Notes under the pieces: generated by a model
Seen by the model: the letters and a program-made list of their open reading frames with translations, nothing else
Database searches by the model: none
What the model was told of the DNA's origin: nothing
Source: Pectobacterium sp013449375
Lineage (GTDB): Bacteria; Pseudomonadota; Gammaproteobacteria; Enterobacterales; Enterobacteriaceae
Assembly: GCF_048593165.1 (NCBI RefSeq)
Contig: NZ_CP184271.1
Direction: 5' to 3' (one strand)
DNA length: 64,000 nucleotides
Translations under genes and position numbers: made by a program
In this document: positions 1-9,989 of the stretch, in pieces
Position numbering within the stretch: position 1 is the first letter of the stretch
How the letters are laid out: every line of letters begins with the position of its first letter

Positions 1-1
1 C

Positions 2-3000
2 GGGCTAAGTGTGTCCACCGCTGCGGCGAATGCACCTTACAGCCAGACCACGGATGCGTCGTTTGCAACAGGCATCACACTGTCCGATCTGGAGTTGGAT
101 GCGGCTGATGATTATAAGGGGGCGACGATCGCGATTAGCCGTAGCGGTGACGCATCGGCAAACGACCACTTTGCTTTCCAAAGTGGAAATGGCCTGACGC
201 TATCCGGTAGCGATATTCAATATCAGGGCACGACCATTGGGACGTTCAACGCTGGTGACGGCACGGCTAAGATTGTCTTTACCGGTAGTGTGACGAAAGC
301 GGTCGCCAATCAGGTGCTGCATCAGGTGACTTACCGCCATGATGGCGAGGCTGCGGGTGCCTCGATCCCGTTGAATATCACCTTTAGCGACGGCGCTAAG
401 GAAACCAATCTGCTATTGACGCTGGTGCCGAATAAGCCACCCGTGGTGGATAATAGCGAGTACGTTCCGCCGTCTGCTACTGCCGGGCAATCGTATACCG
501 CAGAACTACCAGCAAACCTGTTCCGCGATCCTGAGAATGGTGCACTGACATGGGACGTCAGCGGTCTTCCTGCCGAGTTAACCTTCGATCCTGATACGCG
601 CACGATTTCCGGTACGCCAGCGCTTAATGGCGCGGGAAGTTTCTCTATTACCGTCGTCGCGACGGATGCGTCGGGCGAACAGGCAGAGCAGACGCTTACC
701 CTAAAGATTGCCTCTGATCCTGCACAAATTCCGACGCTCGGTGGTGAATCCTCCGCGTTGAGCAACGATAGGTCGCTGTCAGCGTTCTATAATGAAACGC
801 TCCAGAGAGATGTCATGCAGGGGGTAAAAGACACCGCATTGTCTGCTGACGGAAAAACGCTCTATGTTGTGAGCGCGCCGGATAGCGGGTCAGCGGTGCT
901 GAGTGTGTTTACCCGTGATACAGAAGGGAAATTCACCCTGTCAAAAATCCTCCCTCATTACCGAGAAGTATTTAATGACGAGACGCGACAGTACGACAGG
1001 TTCGATGACAATCCCTCATTAGCAGGGGCATCCGAGGTGACCCTGTCCTCTGATGGACAATACCTGTATGTGGTCGGCAGTGAAGGAAACGCGGTGACAG
1101 TTTTCCGCATTGGCAACGACGGTGAACTGACGCAAGCGGCTGTGCTTGATCAAGCCGCATTGGGGCAACATTCGCTCGATGCGCGTTCCCACATTGTTTC
1201 GCAGGGTGATTACCTCTATGTGACCGCCGCCCAAACGGGCAGTGATAACGACAGCCGCAGCGTGCTGGTGTTTAAACGCGCAACGGATGGAACATGGTCA
1301 GCCGTTTCTCAGGCGGATAATCTCATTGGCGCGAGCCGTCTGGTGCTGGATCCAACAGGGCGTTATGTGTTCGTGGCCAGCTCTGGCGACGCGGTTGGGG
1401 TCACTGGATTCAGTATTGATGCTGAAGGCAAGCTCACCCAGGTTTCCCAGATTCGTGCTGAAGGCGAAGATCTGTATTACATCAATTCACTGGCGCTGTC
1501 CCCTGATGGCAAAACCCTGTATGCGATTAATGCTGATGGCATTCAGTCCTCGCTTAATACGATAACGGTCGGTGCTGATGGTGCACTTACGCTGACGGAT
1601 ACCACGCCTATCACGGATAACGGTGGCGATTCCGGCGAGGCGCTAGCGACCGATCTGGTTGTTTCTGCCGATGGTACCGCGCTGTTCGTGATTGGGAAGA
1701 ACATTTCGGTCTTCTCCCGTGCGGAAGATGGCAGCCTGACACTGAAGTCCACCATCAGCGGTAGTTGGGATAGCGCGATCGGCATTTCTTTCTCCAGTTT
1801 GCAGCATGTGGAACTGAGCGCAGATGGTAAGCAACTCTATCTGGTCGGTAGCGATCAGGTGACGATTCTGAATATCGATACCGCAGGTGCGAGCTATACC
1901 GAAGGTCAAAGCGCCACGACGTTGCTGCCGTCAGGTCGTCTGTCCGATCCGCAGCTCGATGCGTTAAATAGCGGCGCGGGTAACTATAACGGTGCCAGCA
2001 TCACAGTGGGCCGACAAGAAGGCGGACGACCAGAAGACACCTTTGGCTTTAAGGCGGATAACGGCTTAGCGCTAGACGGTAACACTCTCGTGAAAGACGG
2101 CACGGCGATTGCGACCTTTACTCAGGTGGATGGCGTGTTGACGGTGACGTTTACGGCGGCGGTAAGCAAAGCCGATGCGCAGAATGTGCTCCGTCAGATT
2201 ACCTACCAGAACACCAGTCAGGACCCTGAACAAGCCGGATCGTCCCCGACATTTACCTTCAGCATTGATGATGGCGACAATAATACCGCCAACATGGATA
2301 TCACCGTGAAGCTCGTTGGCGTCAATGACCCCGCGATATTGACGACAACGGTACTCAACCCGACGATCCTAGGCAACGGCGAGTTTGTTAAGCTGTTTAA
2401 AGATACTCAGATTGACACCATTGAGAGCGGGCAACGCATCTGGCAGGTCGTGATGACGTTTGATGTTGCGGGCCCGAACGAAGTCATTAGCGTTGATGGC
2501 AGCACGATCGTGCTTGAACCCTCCACAGGAACAGCGAAAACCACCAGCGGCTTGGAATACTCGGTCAACGTAGAGAACGGTAAGGCCACCGTTACGGTGT
2601 ATAGCATGCGAGGCGGCAGTGAAACCGCCGCGATTATTGACAGCATCGGTTACAACTATTTGGGCAATAACCCGAGCGGGGAACGTCACGTTACCCTGAA
2701 AATTGTAGAAAATAGTTATAACGACAGCACACCGGAAACCACGCTGGATCAGGCGATTACGTTGACGCTGGCACCGGCGGCAGAACCCAATACGGCACCC
2801 GTCGTTACCATTCCGGGCACCACGCCAACCTATACTGAACGTGCTGCGCCTGTCGTGCTGGCACCAGACGCAACGGTGTCTGATGCCCAGATGGACAAAC
2901 TCAACGGCGGTAAGGGTAACTACGACGGCGCGACGCTGAAAATTACGCTGGGTGATGGCAAAACGGCGCTGGATAAGCTGAGCCTCAATGCTGGCAATGG

Positions 3001-5959
3001 TTTAACGTTATCCGGTAATACGCTTCAGAAAGACGGCGTCACCATTGGTCAGGTCAGTCAAAAAGACGGTGTACTGACGATTCGCTTTAATGCTAATGCA
3101 GGAACGATTCCGACGACGGAAGATGTGCAAAATACGCTGCGCCAGATTACCTACGCCAGCGACAGCCATACGCCAGCCGCACAGGTTGCCGTGACCGTCA
3201 CGTTGTCCGATCGCTATCTGGATTCTCAAGTTAGCGCGTTGTCGGTGGCCATCACCGCGATTAATGACGTGCCTGTGACGGTAAACGATCCGGTGCTTTC
3301 CGCAGATGAACTGCGTCTGGTGAATACCTACACGGATATTGCTGGGTTGAGTGGTACCGTGACGGCGGTGGCTCGCACGGCCGATGGCACCGAGATCTAT
3401 GTCAGCGATGATAAAGGCGCGATTGCCTTATTCAAGCGTGATGCCAGCAGCGGTGAATTAACCTATGTAAGCACCTTTGCCGCGGCAGAGGGCGTGACTG
3501 GAATCAGTCGATTACAGGTTTCAGCCGATGGTAACAGCGTGTATGCGTTGGGTAACGATAACAATGCCATCATTTGGTTTAGCCGTGACTCTGAGGGCAA
3601 CCTCACGCATAAAGAAACCCTCAGTGAGGGAGAAAACAACCGTTTTGAGGGGAGTCTCTGGAATTCGGTAGACATCACACTGTCGGAAGATGGAAAAACG
3701 CTCTATCTCATCAATGGATACAACATCGTCTGGTTTAACCGTGATGTTGCAACGGGGCAACTACGTTATGTGGGTAGCGTACAGGGTGACATGCGTGTCG
3801 AGCCTTACCTGTGGCAACCCAGCGAAATCGTCAGCCGTGGCAACCTGCTATTTGTTACGACGAATGCCAGCGATGGTTCATCATTGATCGTCTATTCGCG
3901 CGACGAGAGTGGTAAACCGGTGCTCTTGGGGTATGCCCGTAACGTCACCGATGCCTCAGGGAACGCTCTGCGCCTGTCTGGGTTAACCAATCTTACCGTC
4001 AGCGCCGATGGCCGCAGCATTTTTGTCGCCAGCGCAGGACAGATCGATGCTTTCTCGCTGGATAGCGACACGGGAACCTTTACGCATCTGGCCCGCATCG
4101 CAGCAGACGGCACGGTGAGTGATATTGCGCTCTCGGCCGATGCGCGGGTGCTGTATGTCACGAAAGAGGATGGATCGCTCACGCGCTATGTGCTGAATAA
4201 TAATGTACTGGTTGCACTGGATACGCAGAGCAATAACGATACCCATCCTGCGCATTTGCTGTCGGTTGACGGTGGTCTGATTCGGGTAGGTAACGGGGTG
4301 TCCGCGTTGGATGAAGTCGCCCGCCTGCCGGTTTACCGCATTGATGGCCCAGCGGTCGTCGTCGCACCGACTGTCGTTCTCAGTGATGCCGAATTGGATG
4401 CCCTGAACGGCGGGGCGGGAAATTATCAGGGCGCGTCGATTACGCTACAGCGCACAGAGACGGCCGTTGCGGGCGACCGTTTTAATGTTACCGTGGGCAA
4501 TGGCTTCACGTTGGCAAATGGCGTGATTAGCAAAGACGGACAAGCAGTAGCCACCTTTACGCAAGTGGACGGCAAACTCACCGTCACCTTCACTGCCGCG
4601 ATTTCCCGCACGGATGCCACGGCGCTGGTTCGCCAGATTAGCTGGGCAACGAGCGCGCCGCTAGCAGGGAACAGCGCCTCGCTGACGCTGGTGTTCAATG
4701 ATGGTGAATTGGATTCTGCGCCGCAAACGCTCGGCGTGACGCTGTCGAGAGAGGTGAACCTGCCGCCTGTTGGCCACGCTGAATTGTTCATCCCGCCAGC
4801 GGCACAGGTGGGCTCGAACTGGTCTTATGCCTTGCCCACCGGTTTGTTTAGCGACCCAGAGAAGGACACGCTAACGATAACCATTGATGCATCACAACTG
4901 CCTACTGGCGTGAGCTTTGATAGCACAACCCGTACTCTCAGCGGCACGCCGTCAACGGCGGGAACGTTCAACGTGACGATTACCGCCACGGACAGCGCGG
5001 GGAACCCAACCACGCTCAATGTCGTGCTGACGGTTAATGCTGCCTCAACGCCAGTCGATCCTGGTACGCCGGTTGACCCTGGCACGCCGACGGAGCCGAC
5101 CAATCCTGATAACACGGTAACGGTGGAGCCAGTAATACTGGTGCCGCAGAGCGTCAGCCTGCCGATAGAGGCGGCAGAAAGGGAACGCGAACAGCCGCTG
5201 GGGGCGATTGTCGCCGATTTATCTCGCCTAGAAGCGCAACCGCTACCAACCAACATCGTTACCGAACCTGTACGTCAGCGCGCTGCTGACACAACACGTC
5301 CGTCGGATGCCCCTTGGGTCCTTGATCCTGTGATGTCACAACTGATGCCAACGCTGGAGCAGGTCAACTTCTTTTCACGTGCTGAGGCGGCGATACGCGA
5401 TAGCGCCGCCGTGCGCTCGACGGATTCCAACCTGTTCCTGAGCGTGCGCGGTCAGACAACGGCGCTGGAATCGGCTTTCAGCAGCGTGCAGGGTGCGTTA
5501 CAGCCGGACGCTTCCGGCGCTCTCGCCTTTAGCTTACCGCAGCGCATGTTCAGCGTGCGTGAAGGCAATGCCACGCTGACGCTGCAACTGGCCAACGGGC
5601 GTCCGTTGCCTGCGTGGTTGCAGTTTGATGCCCGCAGCGGCGAGGTGCGCGTTACCGATACCAGTGCGGTACAGGTCAACCAGATCCAACTGGCATTGAA
5701 AGCCGAGGCCGCAGACGGCACCAGCCGGATCGTACCGATTACGCTGCAAACCGGACAGGGCGCTGGTGCAGAAATTGCGACTGACCGTGGTGCGATGCAA
5801 CTGCCTGTCCACTCTGATGCACTCCCCGCAGAAAACCGCGATGCAGAGCGATTAGCACCAACGGGGAAAACCGCCTTTACCGAACAACTGCGTCAGCATC
5901 AGCCTGAACAGGATGCGCTGCTGGCGGCGCTCAGTGAACTGAGCAGCCTGCGTGCGTAA
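2..5959 (+). CDS. Giant repetitive surface protein/adhesin, N-terminus outside window
   Basis: The frame is open to the left edge, so the start lies upstream; about 1985 residues are visible. Four homologous modules of roughly 130-145 residues (near bases 2-430, 1890-2330, 2830-3270 and 4350-4750) share a 'LSDxxLDxLNxGxGNYxGA' opening and a 'VLRQITY' strand. Between them lie two beta-propeller blocks with repeated 'SADGKTLYV' blades (about 760-1880 and 3290-4350) and two putative Ig domains of the He_PIG type with 'FDPDTRTISGTP' and 'FDSTTRTLSGTP' (about 440-720 and 4755-5040). A Pro/Thr linker (about 5045-5120) leads to a C-terminal region with no domain I recognise. There are no RTX nonapeptides and no sorting motif. 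The four export genes that follow in the same direction suggest it is their secreted or surface-anchored substrate; that is inference. The specific binding role is unknown. Confidence 0.8.
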   Translation, partial: GLSVSTAAANAPYSQTTDASFATGITLSDLELDAADDYKGATIAISRSGDASANDHFAFQSGNGLTLSGSDIQYQGTTIGTFNAGDGTAKIVFTGSVTKAVANQVLHQVTYRHDGEAAGASIPLNITFSDGAKETNLLLTLVPNKPPVVDNSEYVPPSATAGQSYTAELPANLFRDPENGALTWDVSGLPAELTFDPDTRTISGTPALNGAGSFSITVVATDASGEQAEQTLTLKIASDPAQIPTLGGESSALSNDRSLSAFYNETLQRDVMQGVKDTALSADGKTLYVVSAPDSGSAVLSVFTRDTEGKFTLSKILPHYREVFNDETRQYDRFDDNPSLAGASEVTLSSDGQYLYVVGSEGNAVTVFRIGNDGELTQAAVLDQAALGQHSLDARSHIVSQGDYLYVTAAQTGSDNDSRSVLVFKRATDGTWSAVSQADNLIGASRLVLDPTGRYVFVASSGDAVGVTGFSIDAEGKLTQVSQIRAEGEDLYYINSLALSPDGKTLYAINADGIQSSLNTITVGADGALTLTDTTPITDNGGDSGEALATDLVVSADGTALFVIGKNISVFSRAEDGSLTLKSTISGSWDSAIGISFSSLQHVELSADGKQLYLVGSDQVTILNIDTAGASYTEGQSATTLLPSGRLSDPQLDALNSGAGNYNGASITVGRQEGGRPEDTFGFKADNGLALDGNTLVKDGTAIATFTQVDGVLTVTFTAAVSKADAQNVLRQITYQNTSQDPEQAGSSPTFTFSIDDGDNNTANMDITVKLVGVNDPAILTTTVLNPTILGNGEFVKLFKDTQIDTIESGQRIWQVVMTFDVAGPNEVISVDGSTIVLEPSTGTAKTTSGLEYSVNVENGKATVTVYSMRGGSETAAIIDSIGYNYLGNNPSGERHVTLKIVENSYNDSTPETTLDQAITLTLAPAAEPNTAPVVTIPGTTPTYTERAAPVVLAPDATVSDAQMDKLNGGKGNYDGATLKITLGDGKTALDKLSLNAGNGLTLSGNTLQKDGVTIGQVSQKDGVLTIRFNANAGTIPTTEDVQNTLRQITYASDSHTPAAQVAVTVTLSDRYLDSQVSALSVAITAINDVPVTVNDPVLSADELRLVNTYTDIAGLSGTVTAVARTADGTEIYVSDDKGAIALFKRDASSGELTYVSTFAAAEGVTGISRLQVSADGNSVYALGNDNNAIIWFSRDSEGNLTHKETLSEGENNRFEGSLWNSVDITLSEDGKTLYLINGYNIVWFNRDVATGQLRYVGSVQGDMRVEPYLWQPSEIVSRGNLLFVTTNASDGSSLIVYSRDESGKPVLLGYARNVTDASGNALRLSGLTNLTVSADGRSIFVASAGQIDAFSLDSDTGTFTHLARIAADGTVSDIALSADARVLYVTKEDGSLTRYVLNNNVLVALDTQSNNDTHPAHLLSVDGGLIRVGNGVSALDEVARLPVYRIDGPAVVVAPTVVLSDAELDALNGGAGNYQGASITLQRTETAVAGDRFNVTVGNGFTLANGVISKDGQAVATFTQVDGKLTVTFTAAISRTDATALVRQISWATSAPLAGNSASLTLVFNDGELDSAPQTLGVTLSREVNLPPVGHAELFIPPAAQVGSNWSYALPTGLFSDPEKDTLTITIDASQLPTGVSFDSTTRTLSGTPSTAGTFNVTITATDSAGNPTTLNVVLTVNAASTPVDPGTPVDPGTPTEPTNPDNTVTVEPVILVPQSVSLPIEAAEREREQPLGAIVADLSRLEAQPLPTNIVTEPVRQRAADTTRPSDAPWVLDPVMSQLMPTLEQVNFFSRAEAAIRDSAAVRSTDSNLFLSVRGQTTALESAFSSVQGALQPDASGALAFSLPQRMFSVREGNATLTLQLANGRPLPAWLQFDARSGEVRVTDTSAVQVNQIQLALKAEAADGTSRIVPITLQTGQGAGAEIATDRGAMQLPVHSDALPAENRDAERLAPTGKTAFTEQLRQHQPEQDALLAALSELSSLRA

Positions 5960-6056
5960 GCACGCCGCAGATCGAGACGAGATTTTATTCCTTAACCACA
6001 CACCTAAGCGCTTGCAGGCCACCGCCTGCAAGCCGAAGGGAACAGACAAATAGAAG

Positions 6057-7877
6057 ATGGGGAGAACCTGGGTGAATCAGCACATAGCGCATTTCTGGGA
6101 TAGCCAGCAACACGATAGTCAGCAGCAGCACGTTCAATACGAGGCTACACCACGTACCGCAGGTTCCCGGGCGTTACGGATCGCCGTGACCCTTGCCTGT
6201 CTGGGGTTGGCGGGCTGTGCCGTCAAGCCTGAGCCGATTACGGTTGAACAGCAGGTTGCCCAGGCGCTGAGCGATAGAACGCAGATGTTCGCCAATCAGG
6301 AACCGGTACGCGGCACGATCACGCTGGATGAAGCGATTGCCCGCGCGCTGAAATATAACCTGCAACAGCGGGTCGCATTGCTGGAACAGGCGATGGAAGA
6401 CGATCTGTTGGGCGTACAGAATCTGGATATGCTGTTACCGAAACTGACCGCGCGTGCCGGGCTGCAAACCCGCGATAACGTCGCTGGCTCAAGTAGCCAA
6501 TCGGTGACCACCGGTCGACAGTCGCTGGAAGCCTCCACCAGTCAGGATCAGACCCAGCGCACCGCCGATCTGACAATGAGCTGGAACGTGCTGGATTTTG
6601 GTATCAGCTATTTCAACGCCAAAGTACAGGCGAACAAATCGCTGGCGGCGGAAGAACGTCGTCGTCGCGTTGTCGCGGATATTACCCGTCAGGTGCGGAC
6701 GGCCTATTGGGAAGCCGCAACGGCGCAGCGTTTGCAGCCGGAAGTGACCACGGCGCTGACGCAGGCGCGTCAGGCGCTGGAATATGCGCGCCAGACCGAA
6801 CAACAGCGCCTGCTGGCACCGGTTGAGGCACTGCGTTTCCAGAAAAATATGCTGGAGATGGTGCGCCAGTTAGAAATCGTTGACAGCGATCTGGTGGTGG
6901 CGAAGTCCCGTCTGGCGGCGCTGATGAACCTGCCGCCGTCCAGCAAGTACGATGTCGTCGTGCCGAGCGAAAGCAGTTTGGTCGCGCCGAAGATGGCCTA
7001 CTCGCTCGACGATCTGGAAAACTTCTCGATGGTTAAACGCCCAGAAGTGCGCGAAGAGAGCTATCTGGCACGCAATAGCGTACTGGAAACCCGCAAATCG
7101 CTGCTGCGCCTGCTGCCGGGTGTGTCGCTGTTTGCCGGTATCAACGGCGACAGCAACAGCTATCTGGTCAATCACCAGTGGGCAAATGCTGGCGTTCAGG
7201 TTAGCGGTAACTTGCTGAATGTGTTGTCATGGTCATCGGTGAAACGTGCCGGACAGGCGAACGAAGATCTGGCGGAAGTCCGCCGTCAGGCGCTGCGTAT
7301 GGCGGTGCTGACGCAGGTAAACGTCGCCTGGCAGGAATATCAGCAGAGTACGCGGATGTTCGGCCGCTATCAGGAACTGGCGCGGATTCAGCGCGGTATC
7401 CTCAATCAGACCACGCTCAGCGTACAGCACCGTGCTGAAACGCAAATGGAGCAGGTGCGCGTCAGCACGGAAACCATTCTGACCACCCGCGCGCGTGACC
7501 GCAGCTTTGCCGACGTGCAGAACGCGCTGGGCGCGGTGTATCAGGCTGCTGGGCTGGATGCGCTGCCGGATAACGTGAACGATGTCAGTCTGGCGGCGCT
7601 GAGCAATTCGATTGCCCGCACCACGGGTAATCTGGAGAAAGGCGGTGTTGCGGTGCCGCGTCTGTCCCTGTCAACACTGGCTACGCCGGCCACCACGACG
7701 GCATCGACTAAAACAGCGTCAACCCCATCCTCTGCGCTTGCGATGAAGCCAATTGCCTCGTCGACGACGGCATCGTCTGCTGTGACATCATCGGCTGGTG
7801 TGGGGAAACCCTATCGCGTCGTGAATACGGATATGTGGGATAACCTGCAATCCCTACAGGCCGGAGGTTCGCGTTAA
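6057..7877 (+). CDS. TolC-family outer membrane lipoprotein (OEP)
   Basis: An outer-membrane efflux/secretion channel of the TolC (OEP) family, 606 residues from this ATG. Long helices rich in Gln, Ala and Arg are interrupted by the usual OEP strands. A lipobox L51-A-G-C54 ends an unusually long N-terminus of about 40 hydrophilic residues. A GTG at 6072 has a better ribosome site (GGGGAG at 6060-6065) and would shorten that leader by five residues. The last 80 residues are a Ser/Thr/Ala-rich tail. The stop overlaps the ATG of the next gene by one base (taATG), indicating translational coupling. It presumably supplies the exit duct for the repetitive protein encoded upstream. Confidence 0.85.
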   Translation: MGRTWVNQHIAHFWDSQQHDSQQQHVQYEATPRTAGSRALRIAVTLACLGLAGCAVKPEPITVEQQVAQALSDRTQMFANQEPVRGTITLDEAIARALKYNLQQRVALLEQAMEDDLLGVQNLDMLLPKLTARAGLQTRDNVAGSSSQSVTTGRQSLEASTSQDQTQRTADLTMSWNVLDFGISYFNAKVQANKSLAAEERRRRVVADITRQVRTAYWEAATAQRLQPEVTTALTQARQALEYARQTEQQRLLAPVEALRFQKNMLEMVRQLEIVDSDLVVAKSRLAALMNLPPSSKYDVVVPSESSLVAPKMAYSLDDLENFSMVKRPEVREESYLARNSVLETRKSLLRLLPGVSLFAGINGDSNSYLVNHQWANAGVQVSGNLLNVLSWSSVKRAGQANEDLAEVRRQALRMAVLTQVNVAWQEYQQSTRMFGRYQELARIQRGILNQTTLSVQHRAETQMEQVRVSTETILTTRARDRSFADVQNALGAVYQAAGLDALPDNVNDVSLAALSNSIARTTGNLEKGGVAVPRLSLSTLATPATTTASTKTASTPSSALAMKPIASSTTASSAVTSSAGVGKPYRVVNTDMWDNLQSLQAGGSR

Positions 7878-8635
7878 TGACTTTCGGCATGATGCGTCCG
7901 CTGTTACTGGCGAGTGCGTTAAGTCTGCCCCTATGGGGGCAGGCTGAGACGACGGGAGACATTCGCGTGCAGCTTAGCGCGCAGCGCTATACCGTGTTAT
8001 CCAGCGAAATTGCCGGAAAAGTGACGGATATTGCGGTGAAAGAGGGCGAACACTTCAAACAGGGCGATACGCTGGTGACGTTTGATTGCACTGTGCTGCG
8101 CGAAAAGCTGAACTACGCAAACGCTGCGGAAAATGCCGCACGTAAGAAGCTGGCGATTGCCGATCGGTTAGACAAGCTCAATTCGATCAGCCTGTCTGAT
8201 GTCGATCAGGCGCGATCGTCGGTGTCGATGGCGCAGGCGGAAAGCGGCGTCAATCGCGCCATGCTGCAACGCTGTGCGATTAAAGCCCCGTTCTCCGGCC
8301 GCGTTACGGAAACCAAGGTGAAACGCTGGGAATCCGTGTCGGAAGGTAAAGAGTTGTTGGCGATTTATGATGACAGCGCGTTCGAGCTGGAAATGATCGT
8401 GCCGTCACGCTGGCTGGTCTGGCTCAAGCAGGGCAGCGCGTTTCAGGTCACGCTGGATGAAACAGGTCTGAGCTATCCGGCGGAAATCAGCCGACTGTCG
8501 TCAGCGATCGATCCGGTTAGCCAATCGGTAAAAGTTTTTGGTCGCATTACTCAGTCCACCGCCGGATTACTGCCAGGCATGAGCGGTGTGGCGCAAATCA
8601 CCCCACCTAAGACTGCGGATAGCGTGTCACCATGA
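7877..8635 (+). CDS. Short HlyD-type periplasmic adaptor
   Basis: 252-residue membrane-fusion protein. An N-terminal signal peptide (MTFGMMRPLLLASAL, cleavage near AQA/GQA) is followed by a lipoyl half ('SEIAGKVTDIAVKEGEHFKQGD'), a short coiled hairpin with 'VDQARSS', the second lipoyl half ('IKAPFSGRVTETKV') and a beta-barrel domain. It is shorter than classical HlyD (about 480) and has no cytoplasmic anchor, so it resembles RND- or MacA-type soluble adaptors. It overlaps the next gene by four bases (ATGA at 8632). Likely function: bridging the outer-membrane channel to the inner-membrane components encoded next. Confidence 0.8.
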   Translation: MTFGMMRPLLLASALSLPLWGQAETTGDIRVQLSAQRYTVLSSEIAGKVTDIAVKEGEHFKQGDTLVTFDCTVLREKLNYANAAENAARKKLAIADRLDKLNSISLSDVDQARSSVSMAQAESGVNRAMLQRCAIKAPFSGRVTETKVKRWESVSEGKELLAIYDDSAFELEMIVPSRWLVWLKQGSAFQVTLDETGLSYPAEISRLSSAIDPVSQSVKVFGRITQSTAGLLPGMSGVAQITPPKTADSVSP

Positions 8636-9987
8636 CCGATCGGAACACGACAGCAGGACAAACCGAACAGGATACTCGGCTGGTGTTGTTGGCCGAGTTG
8701 TTGCAACTGCAAAGCCGTGCCAGAGCGCGTGAAACGCTGGATGAACTGGCGTTTTTGATCGTCAATGAAACGCACAATCTGGTGAAGTACCGACAAGCCC
8801 TGCTGTGGGACTGTGATAAACAGCGCTTGCAGGCGGCTTCTGGGTTGGTCTCGCTCGATCACAACGCGCCATTTTGTACCGAATTTAGTCGCTTGTGCCG
8901 CCAGTGGCAGGAAGAAGGGCGACAAACACAGGCGCTGCAATGCTGCGAGCTGCCTGCCGATGATCAGATTTTGTGGCAGGAACATCTGCCAGAATTTTTA
9001 CTCTGGCTGCCGCTACGCTTAGCGCAGGGCGATATGCCGCTGGTGCTGGTGTTAGCGCGGGACAGCGCATGGATGCCTGCTGAGATCGTTCTGCTGGAAA
9101 AGCTGGCGGATGCCTACGCGCACGCCTGGTCGAGTTTGCGGAAACAACGTCGTCGGCAGACCAACACTAGCCCGAAGAAACGCCGTGTGATCCTAGCGGC
9201 GATCGTGGTGCTGGTGCTGATCTTATTATTTCCGGTGCGCCAGTCGGTGCTGGCACCGGCGGAGATTGTCGCACACCGCCCGGTGATGGTGCGCGCCCCA
9301 GTGGCGGGCGTGGTGGATGACATACTGGTTCGCCCTAATCAGGCCATCAGCGCCAATCAGCCGCTGGTGCGACTGGACGTACGCGAACTGGAAAACCGGC
9401 TAGAGTCTGCGCGGCAGGCGTTTGCCACCGCCGATGCCCAGTATCGTCAGGCACAGCAGCAGGCGCTGTTCGATGCCAACAGCAAGGCCAGCCTGGCCGT
9501 GCTGCAAAGCCGCCGCGAGCAGGCACAGAGCGAGATGGATTTTCTGCAACGTCAGCAGGAACGTATGCAGCTTACTTCCCCGCGTGACGGCGTGGCGATT
9601 TTTGACGACAGCAGCGACTGGATTGGCCGCTCGGTGGCGGTGGGGGAGCGCATCATGATGATCGCCGATCCACACGATGTTGAGCTGGAGATCCAATTGC
9701 CTGCTGCGGATGCAATTGCGCTGGAAAATGGTGCAGATGTGCGCTTGTTCCTCAATGTGGCACCGAATTCGGCACAGGACGCACGGCTTGAACAGATTGG
9801 CTATCGCGCTGCGCCGACGCCGGACAATGTGATGGCCTATCGGCTGCGGGCGCGCTTTACACAGGACGATCCGCAGTTGCGCGTGGGCCTGAAAGGAACC
9901 GCGAAGCTGTACGGGAAACGCACGGTGCTATTCGTTTACCTGCTGCGTAAACCGCTGGCATCCCTGCGCGTCTGGCTGGGTGTCTAA
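8632..9987 (+). CDS. GAF-like domain fused to HlyD-type adaptor, inner membrane
   Basis: 451 residues in three parts. Residues 1-165 are cytosolic and resemble a GAF-like sensory fold ('ARARETLDELAFLIVNETHNLVKYRQALLW'). A basic stretch (RKQRRRQTNTSPKKRR) precedes a single transmembrane helix at about 184-203. The periplasmic part is HlyD-like with two lipoyl halves ('VRAPVAGVVDDILV' and 'LTSPRDGVAIF') and a coiled coil between them. A sensor domain on an adaptor is unusual and could gate export in response to a cytosolic signal; this is inference. It lies in the middle of the export module, four bases overlapping the preceding gene and two bases before the next. Confidence 0.75.
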   Translation: MTDRNTTAGQTEQDTRLVLLAELLQLQSRARARETLDELAFLIVNETHNLVKYRQALLWDCDKQRLQAASGLVSLDHNAPFCTEFSRLCRQWQEEGRQTQALQCCELPADDQILWQEHLPEFLLWLPLRLAQGDMPLVLVLARDSAWMPAEIVLLEKLADAYAHAWSSLRKQRRRQTNTSPKKRRVILAAIVVLVLILLFPVRQSVLAPAEIVAHRPVMVRAPVAGVVDDILVRPNQAISANQPLVRLDVRELENRLESARQAFATADAQYRQAQQQALFDANSKASLAVLQSRREQAQSEMDFLQRQQERMQLTSPRDGVAIFDDSSDWIGRSVAVGERIMMIADPHDVELEIQLPAADAIALENGADVRLFLNVAPNSAQDARLEQIGYRAAPTPDNVMAYRLRARFTQDDPQLRVGLKGTAKLYGKRTVLFVYLLRKPLASLRVWLGV

Positions 9988-9989
9988 CG

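Noticed and set aside
331..5812. Many long minus-strand frames under the repetitive surface protein
   Set aside because: They are antisense shadows of a GC-rich repetitive gene and share its repeat periodicity.
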